A stretch of 64,000 bases of DNA from Swaminathania salitolerans. GTDB lineage: Bacteria > Pseudomonadota > Alphaproteobacteria > Acetobacterales > Acetobacteraceae. This document shows positions 53,839-62,620 of the stretch, in pieces. The translations under genes were made by a program, and so were the position numbers. The notes beneath the pieces were generated by a model. It saw nothing but the letters and a program-made list of their open reading frames with translations, did not search any database and was not told the DNA's origin. The stretch is from NCBI RefSeq assembly GCF_007988945.1, contig NZ_BJVC01000001.1, forward strand, positions 372,001 to 436,000. Direction: 5' to 3'. How positions within the stretch are numbered: the first letter of the stretch is position 1; the number at the start of each line of letters is the position of its first letter.

Positions 53839-55209
53839 TCAGAGATAATAGCCGAAAATGATGAGAAACGAGGATTTGTACCGGTTGTCGCCCCCGAATC
53901 CGGCGCCGTTCGTGAACTGTCCGGCGCCGATATAGGGATCGTTGCGACCGAGATAATATTCCGACCAGACGCGGAAGCGATTGGTGGCCTTGTCGGACCA
54001 GAAGGCACCGACGCTCAGACGGTCGGTATCGGGGGCGTTATGGCCGATATCCTTCCAGACCCGGGCATAATTGACGAACATGTCGAGTTTCACCGGGAGC
54101 TTGCCCGTATCGATCGTGCGCGCGATTTCCGCGAAACCGATCGTTCCGCGCGCGGCGATGTTATAGGGGGAGTCGTAATCTCCCACGGTCACCACTTCGT
54201 TCGTCCCCGGATTCTTGAGATCCATATCCTGGCGCGCGCCCATCAGCTTGAAGCGCCAGGGCCCGCTCTTTCGCTTGAGACTGAGCGAAAAGGCCCGACG
54301 CTGGCCGTTGCGTCGGGTCGTGTAGTTGTGCACCGTCGAAACCCAGGCCGAGCCGGTGAGGACGAGCCCGTCAGCATCGTCGGGCAAAAGATGATAGCGG
54401 ACGCGCGCAACGCCGATATATCGCTCGTCATTGCTTGAACCGTATTGCAGCGCGGTCCCCCCTCTGACGAAGTTCACGGAATAGCGGGCGCTGTCGGCGC
54501 TCCTGCCGATCGCATTGGGAATGGTGGTCGGGAAGAACCCGGCATCGAACGACCAGCGTTTATGCACATGGCTGAAGACCGCCCCGACATCGTAGACTTC
54601 CTCGAGGCCGTAGACGAAACCGACACTGTTGAGAAAGGACGATCCCCACCAGCGATCGTCGAAGGGGACGGGCGCGAGGCCGAGGGTGATCTTGGTCGAT
54701 TTGTCGATCTTGGCGCCGACATAGCCGTACATCGGAAAGCTGATCTCTCCCGGATAGCCTTTGTATCCGGAGCTCGAGCCGTAAATGAAACTGCCGCCAT
54801 AGAAACGATATTGCAGCGATCCGAACAGGAAGGAGGAATCGTAATCCGCTGTCAGGATGATCGTGTCGTAGGAGAGATGACTCGAGGTTCGGCCCTGTCC
54901 GTTTTTGCCGACATCGTTGAAACGCAGATCGTAGCGTCCGCGAACGGCGATTCCGAGATCGAGCTTGCCATCTCCCTTGCCGTGCGATGCAGGAGGAGCC
55001 ACAGGCGCCTGTGTCTTCTTTCTCTGCACCGTTGGTTTGACGTCGACGGACTGGCTGGTCGCGCTGACCTTGCTGTCCTGGGCGGCGGGTCGCGCCTGCA
55101 TGGTCCCGACCGCGTCCCGCTGGGCTCGCTGTGAGGCTTCCTGAGGAGCCTCCTGAAAGGAAGGCTGGATGAGATTGGCGAGGGCGAACATCTGGAGCGC
55201 TGTCGTCAT
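53839..55209 (-). CDS. Putative outer-membrane beta-barrel protein
   Basis: 456 residues, ATG 55209; an upstream in-frame stop rules out a longer form. After about 75 Gln/Ala/Lys/Pro-rich residues comes a region of alternating polar and hydrophobic short strands with many aromatic residues (LDLGIAVRGRYDLRFNDVG, GSLQYRFYGGSFIYG, RFRVWSEYYLGRNDPYIG). The last residues (SFLIIFGYYL) resemble a barrel-terminal strand. These features point to a 16-18 stranded porin-like barrel. The N-terminus has a short hydrophobic stretch (LQMFALANLI) but not a textbook signal peptide. I do not recognise the family, and the transported substrate is unknown. The gene is not clearly linked to feo next to it. Confidence 0.6.
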   Translation of the reverse strand: MTTALQMFALANLIQPSFQEAPQEASQRAQRDAVGTMQARPAAQDSKVSATSQSVDVKPTVQRKKTQAPVAPPASHGKGDGKLDLGIAVRGRYDLRFNDVGKNGQGRTSSHLSYDTIILTADYDSSFLFGSLQYRFYGGSFIYGSSSGYKGYPGEISFPMYGYVGAKIDKSTKITLGLAPVPFDDRWWGSSFLNSVGFVYGLEEVYDVGAVFSHVHKRWSFDAGFFPTTIPNAIGRSADSARYSVNFVRGGTALQYGSSNDERYIGVARVRYHLLPDDADGLVLTGSAWVSTVHNYTTRRNGQRRAFSLSLKRKSGPWRFKLMGARQDMDLKNPGTNEVVTVGDYDSPYNIAARGTIGFAEIARTIDTGKLPVKLDMFVNYARVWKDIGHNAPDTDRLSVGAFWSDKATNRFRVWSEYYLGRNDPYIGAGQFTNGAGFGGDNRYKSSFLIIFGYYL

Positions 55210-55421
55210 GACAGGTTACCTGCCCTTAATTCATGGGTAAGTCTATATCGGGCAGGGGGAAACACGGCGCACACACAGTATTTGATCGTCAGAAAGCGTC
55301 AGCGGCTCCGTTTTTCATCAGGAATCCGGAAGGGTTGCAAGGCATTTCACTGCATTGCGGGGCGGGCACGACATCGCAATTCGTCGCAGGTCGTGCCGGT
55401 TGTGCCGCCTCGAGACGCGCT

Positions 55422-55610
55422 CTAGTGGCAGCCGCCGCCCTTGCAGCCGCGACAATTGTCACAGCCCTTGCGGATTTCTCCGGGCCCGGAGACGCGACTG
55501 CCCAGCCCGATCCGCGATCTGAACCCGGCCGCACCGGCCGGAAAGAGCCTGCCGAGCCAGAACAGCATGGCGGCAAGGACGATAAAGGCGACGATCAGTG
55601 TCTCGGTCAT
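55422..55610 (-). CDS. Small Cys-rich membrane protein associated with FeoB
   Basis: 62 residues, ATG 55610, starting 6 bp after the feoB stop. An N-terminal transmembrane helix (LIVAFIVLAAMLFWLGRLF) is followed by a basic linker and a cysteine-rich end, CDNCRGCKGGGCH. Short proteins of this make-up commonly follow feoB in Proteobacteria and are annotated as FeoB-associated Cys-rich membrane proteins. Binding of iron or a redox role is suspected from the cysteines, not proven. The tight operon position argues for a joint role in ferrous iron uptake. Confidence 0.8.
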   Translation of the reverse strand: MTETLIVAFIVLAAMLFWLGRLFPAGAAGFRSRIGLGSRVSGPGEIRKGCDNCRGCKGGGCH

Positions 55611-55616
55611 GGCTGG

Positions 55617-57479
55617 TTATCCGGTCAGAGCAAGAGTCGCATGATAGGTAAGAAACGCCGCCGCGTACGCAAGTCCGAAAAGATAGGCTGCGGCACCGAT
55701 CACGACTTTCAAGGAGCGTGTCTCGCGGCGCATGACCGCCAGTGTCGAGATGCATTGCGGCGCATAGACATACCAGGCCAGAAGGGCGAAGGCGGTGGCC
55801 ATGCTCCAATGGGCGCTCAGAAGCGGTGTCAGCTGCGTTGCGGCGCTGTCTTCCGTGGCCCCGAGGGCATAGACGGTGGCCAGTGCGCTGACAGCAACCT
55901 CGCGGGCGGCGAGCCCGGGGATCAGCGAGACGCAGATCTGCCAGTTGAAGCCGACCGGCGCGAAAACAGGCAGCATCCAGTGACCGATCATCCCGGCGAG
56001 GGAATAGTCGATGGCCGATCCCGTCGCCCCGGCGGGCGGGGCGGGGAAACTCGACAGGGCCCAGAGAAGCACGTTGAGAGAGACGATGATGGTTCCCACA
56101 CGGGAGAGGAACATGACCGCACGCTGCCACAGGCCGAGGGCCAGGCTGCGGAGATTGGGCCTGCGATAGGGAGGGAGTTCGAGCAGGAGCGGATGTTCGT
56201 CCGACGTGACCCCCCGTGTCATGAGCCGGGCCGCCACGATGCCGCTGACGATGGCCACGAAATACAGGGCGAACAGGACGAGGCCCTGCAAGCCGAATAT
56301 GCCGCCCACCGTCCGGTGCGGAACGAAGGCTGCGATCAGCAGCGTATAGACCGGCAACCGCGCCGAACAGGTCATCAGCGGCGCGATCAGGATGGTGACG
56401 AGGCGGTCTCTGGGGTTCTGGATCGTGCGTGCCGCCATGATTCCGGGAATGGCGCAGGCAAAGCTCGAGAGCAGCGGTATGAAGGATCGTCCGCTGAGAC
56501 CGGCGAGCGCCATGATCCGATCGAGCAGGAAGGCGGCGCGCGGCAGATAGCCGCTCTCTTCCAGAGCGAGAATCCACAGGAAGAGGATAAGGATCTGGGG
56601 GAGAAAAACGATGACGGTACCGGCCCCGGCAATGACGCCGTCGGCAAGAAGGCTGCGCAGCAGACCTTGCGGCAGGGGAGACAGCAGGATCTCGCCCAGG
56701 GCGGTGATGCCCGCCTCGAGCGCATCCATGACCGGCTGCGCCCAGGCGAACACTGTCTGGAACATGAAGAACAGGACGACGAGAAGAATGACCGGCCCCC
56801 AGACCGGATGCAGGAACCAGCGATCGAGCCGGTCCGCGAGACGATCTCCCCGGAGAGACAGGGCATTCGTGTAGCGACCGATCAGCGCCGCGACTTCCGC
56901 ATGCAGGTCGGCGCCTTCGGGAATCGGTGCGGGTGGCGGCGGATCGGGCCGGTCGAGCGCCTCGAGCAGATGGGTGACGCCACTGCGGCGCAGGCTGATC
57001 GCAGGAACGACCGGCAGACCGAGGGCAGAGGCGAGACCGGGCACATCGATGGTGAGCCCTATCCTTTCCGCCTCGTCCATCATGTTCAGAACCACCATGA
57101 TCGGCCGACCGATCTGACACAGCTCGAGCAGGAAGCGCAGATGCAGGGCGAGATTGGTGGCGGAGACGACGCAGATGATGAGATCGGGCCGGGGTTCCAC
57201 CGCATGGCGGCCGGTGCAGACATCGCGCGTGACGTCCTCATCCGGGCTGGTCGCGCTCAGACTATAGGCCCCGGGGAGGTCGAGCAGCCGTATCTTCCGG
57301 CCTCCCGGTGTGGTGAGAGCGCCTTCCTTGCGCTCGACCGTCACGCCGGCATAATTCGCGACCTTCTGCCTGCTTCCCGTCAGCTGGTTGAACAGCGAGG
57401 TCTTGCCACAATTCGGATTGCCCACGAGGGCGGCCCGCAACGGTTTCGTTGCAGGGTCGGGGGAGACGACCGCATCCAT
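55617..57479 (-). CDS. feoB: Ferrous iron transporter B
   Basis: 620 residues, ATG 57479. The N-terminal GTPase has GNPNCGKTS (G1), NYAGVTVERKEG (G2), DLPGAYSL (G3) and NMMDEAERIG (G4). The membrane part has the Gate-type segments with the conserved cysteines SSFACAIPGIM and TCSARLPVY, and later GLAAREVAVSALA. FeoB imports Fe(II) through the inner membrane and is powered by GTP. At 620 residues it is shorter than E. coli FeoB (about 770), because loops and the C-terminal region are compact. The core motifs are intact. It lies between feoA (6 bp upstream) and the Cys-rich protein gene. Confidence 0.93.
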   Translation of the reverse strand: MDAVVSPDPATKPLRAALVGNPNCGKTSLFNQLTGSRQKVANYAGVTVERKEGALTTPGGRKIRLLDLPGAYSLSATSPDEDVTRDVCTGRHAVEPRPDLIICVVSATNLALHLRFLLELCQIGRPIMVVLNMMDEAERIGLTIDVPGLASALGLPVVPAISLRRSGVTHLLEALDRPDPPPPAPIPEGADLHAEVAALIGRYTNALSLRGDRLADRLDRWFLHPVWGPVILLVVLFFMFQTVFAWAQPVMDALEAGITALGEILLSPLPQGLLRSLLADGVIAGAGTVIVFLPQILILFLWILALEESGYLPRAAFLLDRIMALAGLSGRSFIPLLSSFACAIPGIMAARTIQNPRDRLVTILIAPLMTCSARLPVYTLLIAAFVPHRTVGGIFGLQGLVLFALYFVAIVSGIVAARLMTRGVTSDEHPLLLELPPYRRPNLRSLALGLWQRAVMFLSRVGTIIVSLNVLLWALSSFPAPPAGATGSAIDYSLAGMIGHWMLPVFAPVGFNWQICVSLIPGLAAREVAVSALATVYALGATEDSAATQLTPLLSAHWSMATAFALLAWYVYAPQCISTLAVMRRETRSLKVVIGAAAYLFGLAYAAAFLTYHATLALTG

Positions 57480-57485
57480 GATGGA

Positions 57486-57725
57486 TCAGAAATCGTGTTT
57501 CAGTGCGATCCTCGACGCTTCTCCACGACGAAGGGCGAAGCGGGACGATCCGAGCCTGACGGCAATGGGATCGCGACCGACGGGGCCGGTCGCCACGATT
57601 TCGACCGAGGCACCGGGTATGAAGCCGAGCTCACCCAGACGGGTGGCTATGGGGTCGTTTTCCATGCGGGCCACGACCTGACTGACCACAGCCTGTGCCC
57701 CTTTCGGGAGTGTGTCGAGTGTCAT
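57486..57725 (-). CDS. feoA: Ferrous iron transport protein A
   Basis: 79 residues from ATG 57725; a longer in-frame start at 57821 would add non-conserved residues. This small SH3-like protein carries the FeoA pattern: MTLDTLPKGAQAVVSQV, then RLGELGFIPGASVEIVATGP and DPIAVRLGSSRFALRRGEASRI. It is thought to bind the GTPase part of FeoB and tune iron uptake. feoA-feoB-Cys-rich protein form a minus-strand operon with gaps of 6 bp. No Fur-like palindrome stands out to me upstream, though the region near 57770-57800 is less GC-rich. Confidence 0.92.
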   Translation of the reverse strand: MTLDTLPKGAQAVVSQVVARMENDPIATRLGELGFIPGASVEIVATGPVGRDPIAVRLGSSRFALRRGEASRIALKHDF

Positions 57726-57893
57726 GGATATACCCACCTGTGTCCGTACGCAGCATTCCCTGAGAACGCTTCTCAATCGCCTAGATAGTCCTTCAGCGCT
57801 TTTTAGGGAAGAGGGGAACACAGAGGAGCGTTCGGACGCCTTCCGGGCGACCGGCGGCGTGTCGGGGGCCTGGGACGGTCAGGCCAGGGACGG

Positions 57894-58409
57894 TCAGGCC
57901 GGGACGGGAGGGTCGAAAGCGAGACGGGCGAGCGGATGCCAGGGCCCGTTCTCGTATCGCCACAGACGCAGAGCCGCCGCATGGCTCTCTTCCGGACGGG
58001 GCGCTGAACGCAATGTCGCGAGAAGGGTTGAGGCGGTCTCGGCGGAGACCTTGTTCTGTACTGTCAGATGCGGTCGCCAGGGCGCGCGATCCTGTGGTTT
58101 GAGGCTGGCGGATGGGAACAGGGCCGCAATCCCCGAGCGGATGACAGCGATTTCAGGGCAGGAGAGCCGGAAAGCCACGCCGCCGCCGAGCGAGAACGGG
58201 GCCTCGATGCGTACACCGGGGGCCGGGCGGTTCGTAACGATGTGATCGAGCACTTGCGGGGCGCTATCGAAGGGCAGGGCATGAAAGAGCGTGACATGGG
58301 CAGGCACGATATTACGCGCCGGGGGAAAATGGGCCGTGCGCAGATCCTGTGCCCATTTCTGCGCTTGCGGCTCGAGTTCGACGGTCAGGACAAGGGGGGC
58401 ATTGCTCAT
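57894..58409 (-). CDS. 2'-5' RNA ligase/2H phosphoesterase family protein
   Basis: 171 residues from ATG 58409 (MSNAPLVLTVELEP). The paired histidine motifs of 2H phosphoesterases are seen as HVTLFH (about residue 38) and HLTVQN (about residue 113); the spacing is normal for this fold. Members hydrolyse cyclic phosphates or act on RNA ends; the substrate of this member is not evident. The gene is followed by feoA after 168 bp and is preceded by a 14-bp tandem repeat that lies right at its promoter. The upstream HhH-protein gene is on the same strand. Confidence 0.82.
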   Translation of the reverse strand: MSNAPLVLTVELEPQAQKWAQDLRTAHFPPARNIVPAHVTLFHALPFDSAPQVLDHIVTNRPAPGVRIEAPFSLGGGVAFRLSCPEIAVIRSGIAALFPSASLKPQDRAPWRPHLTVQNKVSAETASTLLATLRSAPRPEESHAAALRLWRYENGPWHPLARLAFDPPVPA

Positions 58410-58422
58410 GGCGCTCGATCCC

Positions 58423-58472
58423 GGGTGAGCCAGTCTGGGTGAGCCAGTCTGGGTGAGACAGTCTGGATGAGG
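58423..58472 (-). repeat. 14-bp tandem repeat, about 3.6 copies
   Basis: GGGTGAGCCAGTCT occurs at 58423-58436 and 58437-58450. One changed copy lies at 58451-58464 and a partial copy after that. It is located 14 bp before the 2H phosphoesterase start codon, so copy number could affect the leader or Shine-Dalgarno spacing. Confidence 0.8.
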
Positions 58473-58508
58473 CGCCACGATGCTCCCTTCCGGGCGCTGC
58501 GCCAAGGC

Positions 58509-58868
58509 TCACGATCCGGAAGAAGGCGGGGGCGGGCGGCTGGCCTCGCGGGCGATCCCGATCGCCGTTTCGATGGCCTGACGTGCCTGGGGGCTGTTTC
58601 TCCAGCAGGGTGCTGCAAGAGTCCGGCTTATGAGATCGCACAGTGTCCCGGCGGACCATCCTGCCAGAGCATCGAGACGGGTAATCCCGGCCTCCTCGAT
58701 CCGCCGGAGCACTGTCGGACCGATCCCCTTCCCTTCGAGGAGCAGGGCGCGCTCGGCTTCGGTAAACCCCGCTCCCGTTTCGTTCCCACCCGGGGGAGGC
58801 TTGCGTCGGGGTGAATGCGGTGCGCGCGGCACGGTATGCGAAGGCAGAGGTTTTCCGACCATGGTCAT
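58509..58868 (-). CDS. Helix-hairpin-helix domain protein
   Basis: 119 residues from ATG 58868 (MTMVGKP). ATG 58862 is an alternative. The first ~40 residues are basic and Pro-rich (PRAPHSPRRKPPPGG). The middle holds an HhH-like segment: LLLEGKGIGPTVLRRIEEAGITRLDALAGW, with a GxGPxxxxRIxEAGI pattern typical of DNA-binding HhH motifs, and a predicted helical C-terminal end. There is no catalytic motif. It may bind DNA or protein; the role is unknown. It is divergent from the halogenase-like gene; the space between (58869-59098) is AT-rich near 58870-58960. Confidence 0.6.
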   Translation of the reverse strand: MTMVGKPLPSHTVPRAPHSPRRKPPPGGNETGAGFTEAERALLLEGKGIGPTVLRRIEEAGITRLDALAGWSAGTLCDLISRTLAAPCWRNSPQARQAIETAIGIAREASRPPPPSSGS

Positions 58869-59098
58869 GTCCGTGTAAAGTTTTGTAATAATAGATCCGG
58901 ATCTCGTAAAAAGAACGAATTTTTGATCCCGGGCGCCGAACAGTCTATAATGAATGTTCTGCAAGGCAGGTATCACGAAATGTGATGGCCTCGTTCCGAT
59001 CGATTTCGTGCATTCCTCCCCGCTGCCACACGGATCGACGGTGCGGTTCCGGTGCGGATACCGGAATTGCCGCCAGGAAAGAAAAAAGAGCAAGCAAC

Positions 59099-60673
59099 AT
59101 GTCCACCAGTGAAAGCGCGACGCCGGTCTATGATGTGCTGATCGTCGGCGCGGGTCTTGCCGGCCTGACCCTGTCGCAGCAATTGCTGGACGCAGACCCC
59201 GCGCTCAGGATCTGTCTCGTCCATAATCGCCGCTTCCCGAATGCGGAGAAGGTTCACAAGGTCGGTGAATCCACGGTCGAGATCGGGGCCTATTATCTGC
59301 GGGAAATCGTCGGATGCGGACATCATCTCGAGGGGGATCATCTGCGCAAGATGGGTCTGCGTTTCATCCGGACATCGCAGACCGGTTATCGGGAAATGGG
59401 GCTTCCGACCTATCCCTATCATCGAACGTACCAGATCGATCGCGGGCGTCTCGAGAATCATCTTCATGAAAGGCTCATCGACCGGGTCACCTTGCTGGAG
59501 ACGATGAAGGCGGTCGATACGGTCCGTGAGGAAGATGCGTATCGCACCTGTGTCAGGGACCAGCGTGGGGCGCTTTCGACCCTGCGATCGCGCTGGATCG
59601 TCGATGCTTCGGGACGCGGCCGGATGCTGATGCGCAAATTCGGCCTCCAGACCGATACCGGGATCGATCATTCGGCGGTCTGGTTCCGTCTTGCGGGCAA
59701 GGTGGATATCAACGCGTTCATGACCTCGGAGCGCGATGACGATCCGTTCCGTGCGGTTCCGGATCGCTCGGCGAGTACGACGCATTTCGTCGGCAAGGGA
59801 TATTGGGTCTGGATCATCCGTCTCGACGAGACGGCGACGAGTATCGGGATCGTTTTCGACAATACCCTGCACGATCTTTCTGCGATGAGCAGCCATCCGC
59901 TCGCAATGGCATGGCTCGCCCGGCATGAGCCGAGGCTTCACGCCTATCTGGAAGGTGAGGAGTTCGAGCGGCTCGATTTCTCGATGATGCGGAATTACTC
60001 CTATCTGGCCTCGTGTTTTCTCTCGACGGATCAGTGGGCCGTGACCGGCGAAGCCGCCGGGTTCGTGGATCCGATGTATTCGAACGGGATCGATCTGATC
60101 GGCCTGACCAATACGATGATCACCAATGCGATCACCGGGCGATGCGATCGCGCCGAAATCACGCGCATGAACGATCTCCTGCGCGACGTTTATCATGGCT
60201 TCATCGCCACCCATCGCGATTCCCTGCGCCGCTTCGACGAGTGGGACTATCTCTTCGTCAAGTCGAACTGGGACACCACATTCTATTTCCTGTTCATGTG
60301 CGTTCTCTTCATGAACGGAAAATTCGCGACCCTCGATTTTCCGCACGGTATCTATGCCCTCATCAAGGAGCTTTATGCGCTCCACGATGAGGTCATGACC
60401 TGTCTGCGCGATCCCGAACGTATGGGGCGTTATGACGATCTTCCCGATTTCATCAGTCTCGTCGGGTCGATCCAGGATTACGCCAACAGGACCATCGTCT
60501 CGGCGGATCGGTCCGATGCGGCGATCATCGCCAAACTCGAGCACAACGCGGATATTTTGCGGCATCTGGCGGCCTCGATCCTCGAGCGCAAGGATTTCGA
60601 TGTGGAATTCCGCGCGGTGTTCGACCGTCTGGATGCGGGCATGGGCGCTGCCCCTGCGGTGCGGGCAGCGTGA
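59099..60673 (+). CDS. FAD-dependent halogenase-like oxidoreductase
   Basis: 524 residues from ATG 59099. An N-terminal Rossmann motif GAGLAGLTLSQQ is followed by KVGESTVEIGAYYLREIVG, the position of the VGExT/GES motif of flavin halogenases. YWVWIIRLDE stands where halogenases have WxWxIP; the two tryptophans are kept but the Pro is replaced by Arg. GEAAGFVDPMYSNGIDL is the second FAD-binding motif. The C-terminal 200 residues form a helical region (FDEWDYLFVKSNWDTTFYFLF). These traits place it in the tryptophan halogenase-like superfamily. With the missing Pro and no flavin reductase nearby, halogenation is not assured; hydroxylation or reduction is possible. The next gene, adenine deaminase, is on the same strand after 155 bp. 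Confidence 0.7.
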   Translation: MSTSESATPVYDVLIVGAGLAGLTLSQQLLDADPALRICLVHNRRFPNAEKVHKVGESTVEIGAYYLREIVGCGHHLEGDHLRKMGLRFIRTSQTGYREMGLPTYPYHRTYQIDRGRLENHLHERLIDRVTLLETMKAVDTVREEDAYRTCVRDQRGALSTLRSRWIVDASGRGRMLMRKFGLQTDTGIDHSAVWFRLAGKVDINAFMTSERDDDPFRAVPDRSASTTHFVGKGYWVWIIRLDETATSIGIVFDNTLHDLSAMSSHPLAMAWLARHEPRLHAYLEGEEFERLDFSMMRNYSYLASCFLSTDQWAVTGEAAGFVDPMYSNGIDLIGLTNTMITNAITGRCDRAEITRMNDLLRDVYHGFIATHRDSLRRFDEWDYLFVKSNWDTTFYFLFMCVLFMNGKFATLDFPHGIYALIKELYALHDEVMTCLRDPERMGRYDDLPDFISLVGSIQDYANRTIVSADRSDAAIIAKLEHNADILRHLAASILERKDFDVEFRAVFDRLDAGMGAAPAVRAA

Positions 60674-60715
60674 GACGCGTCGTGTCGTCGGAAACGCTTG
60701 CGGAAAGATCTTCCC

Positions 60716-60775
60716 GGAATATGTCTGGCGGGAACATGTCTGGCCGGAACATGTCGGGCCGGGGTATGTCGGGTT
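60716..60775 (+). repeat. 4 x 15-bp tandem repeat before ade
   Basis: Units at 60716, 60731, 60746 and 60761 follow GGAACATGTCxGGCC. They sit between the halogenase-like gene stop and ade, and end 53 bp before the ade start. Confidence 0.8.
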
Positions 60776-60828
60776 TGTAAGTGCCCGCACCCCGTCCTAT
60801 ATGGTGGGACGGTTCACAGCGGGAGCAG

Positions 60829-62553
60829 ATGATGCGCCATATACTCACCCAGCGGATCCGGCAGGGCGCGGGCGAAGAAAAAGCGGATCTCGTCATTCGC
60901 AATGTGCGGCTGTTCGATTTGGTGACGGGAGAGCTGCTCCCGACCGATATCGCGATCTCGGGCGATCGCGTGGTGGGTCTCTTCGAACATTATGAAGGCA
61001 AGGCGGAAATCGACGGTGGCGGGCGTATCGCGGTCCCGGGATTTATAGACACGCATCTTCATGTCGAATCCTCGCTCATCACGCCCTTCGAGTTCGATCG
61101 CTGCGTGCTGCCGCATGGTGTCACGACGGCGATATGCGATCCGCACGAGATGGCGAATGTTCTCGGCGGCGGAGCTTTCGACTATTTCCTGAATTGCGCC
61201 AATCGCATGATCATGGATCTGCGGATCAATCTCTCGAGCTGCGTTCCGGCTACGCCGATGGAGACATCGGGCGCCACGCTCTCGGCCGAGGATCTCGAGA
61301 TCTACCGGCTCAATCCCAAGGTGATCGGCCTTGCGGAATTCATGAATTTCCCGGGCGTGATTGCCTGTCAGCCCGAATGTCTGGACAAGCTCGTTGCCTT
61401 TGCCGACGGCCATATAGACGGTCATGCGCCGCTGCTGCGCGGACGAAGGCTCAACGGCTATCTCGCCGCAGGCATACTGACCGATCATGAGGCCACCACT
61501 GCGGATGAGGCGCTGGAAAAAATCCGCAAAGGGGTGACGATCCTCATTCGCGAAGGATCTGTCTGCAAGGATCTCGAAGCGCTCGCGCCGCTTCTGACAC
61601 CGGAGACATCGCAGTTCTTCGCATTCTGCACGGATGACAGAAATCCGCTCGAGATCGCGCATGAAGGTCATATCGACTTCCTGATACGCAAGGCCATCGG
61701 CCTCGGCGTCGCCCCCCTCGCAGCCTACAGAGCGGCATCCCTTTCGGCCGCGCGCGCCTTCGGGCTGCGCGATCGCGGTCAGATCGCGCCGGGTCAGCGG
61801 GCCGATATCGTGCTTCTCGACGATCTCGATCGATGCGACGTGGCGCAGGTCTTCTCGGCCGGGCGGCTCGTCGATGACAGGCTGTTCGGCAACCGCCATG
61901 TCGTGCCGCCTGTCGGCTACGGAAGCGTGCGGCTGGCAAAGGCCGTGAAGCCGGAGGATTTCCGGGTGGCGGGAGCGGGAGGCGAGGTTCCTGTCATCGG
62001 TATCGTGCCGGGGCAGATCATCACGGAACATCGTCGTTTCGAGCTGCCGGTCGAAGCAGGCATGATTCTTCCCGATCCGTCGCAGGATATCGCCAAGATA
62101 TGCGTGGTGGCGCGGCATGGCCGAAACGGCAATATCGGGCGCGGTTTCGTGCAGGGATTCGGTCTGGCAGAAGGCGCGCTGGCATCCTCGGTCGGACATG
62201 ACAGCCATAATATCTGCGTGGTCGGCATGAGTGACGACGACATGGCGCTCGCGGTCCGGCGGCTGAACGAGACGGGCGGCGGGTTCGTTGCCGTTCGCGG
62301 GGGGAAGGTTGTCGCCGAACTCGCCCTTCCGATCGCCGGGCTCATGAGCGATCAACCTTATGAGCGCGTCCGCGACGATCTGATCGCCCTGCGTGAGCAG
62401 GTAAGGCAGATGGGTGGAACGCTCGAGGAGCCGTTTCTCCAGCTCGCCTTTCTGCCTTTGCCGGTTATCCCCCATCTCAAGATAACGGATCTGGGGTTGA
62501 TCGACGTCGACACCATGACCCTGTTATCCTGGGCAGGCAGTGAGACTGCCTGA
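60829..62553 (+). CDS. ade: Adenine deaminase
   Basis: 574 residues from ATG 60829, with GGGAGC just upstream; a GTG at 60781 is in frame but less likely. This amidohydrolase converts adenine to hypoxanthine and ammonia. Metal ligands and family motifs are present: [70 protein letters not shown] and the DD of FCTDDRNP. The Ade C-terminal domain includes [17 protein letters not shown] and [15 protein letters not shown]. Hypoxanthine made here could feed the xanthine dehydrogenase at 48022. It is convergent with the oprB-like gene, separated by a hairpin. Confidence 0.94.
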   Translation: MMRHILTQRIRQGAGEEKADLVIRNVRLFDLVTGELLPTDIAISGDRVVGLFEHYEGKAEIDGGGRIAVPGFIDTHLHVESSLITPFEFDRCVLPHGVTTAICDPHEMANVLGGGAFDYFLNCANRMIMDLRINLSSCVPATPMETSGATLSAEDLEIYRLNPKVIGLAEFMNFPGVIACQPECLDKLVAFADGHIDGHAPLLRGRRLNGYLAAGILTDHEATTADEALEKIRKGVTILIREGSVCKDLEALAPLLTPETSQFFAFCTDDRNPLEIAHEGHIDFLIRKAIGLGVAPLAAYRAASLSAARAFGLRDRGQIAPGQRADIVLLDDLDRCDVAQVFSAGRLVDDRLFGNRHVVPPVGYGSVRLAKAVKPEDFRVAGAGGEVPVIGIVPGQIITEHRRFELPVEAGMILPDPSQDIAKICVVARHGRNGNIGRGFVQGFGLAEGALASSVGHDSHNICVVGMSDDDMALAVRRLNETGGGFVAVRGGKVVAELALPIAGLMSDQPYERVRDDLIALREQVRQMGGTLEEPFLQLAFLPLPVIPHLKITDLGLIDVDTMTLLSWAGSETA

Positions 62554-62590
62554 AGCCCGGTCGCCTGATGTTCCGTTTCCGGAATTCGAT

Positions 62591-62610
62591 GCCCGACAGG
62601 TGCGTCGGGC
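62591..62610. terminator. Hairpin between convergent ade and oprB-like genes
   Basis: GCCCGAC (62591-62597) and GTCGGGC (62604-62610) pair around a 6-nt loop. No T-run follows. Possible bidirectional terminator. Confidence 0.45.
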
Positions 62611-62620
62611 AGATCATCTC

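Noticed and set aside
55233-57788. 851-residue plus-strand open frame opposite feoB and feoA
   Set aside because: feoA, feoB and the Cys-rich protein on the minus strand have diagnostic motifs and operon spacing. The plus-strand product is Arg/Glu/Asp-rich without domain signs.
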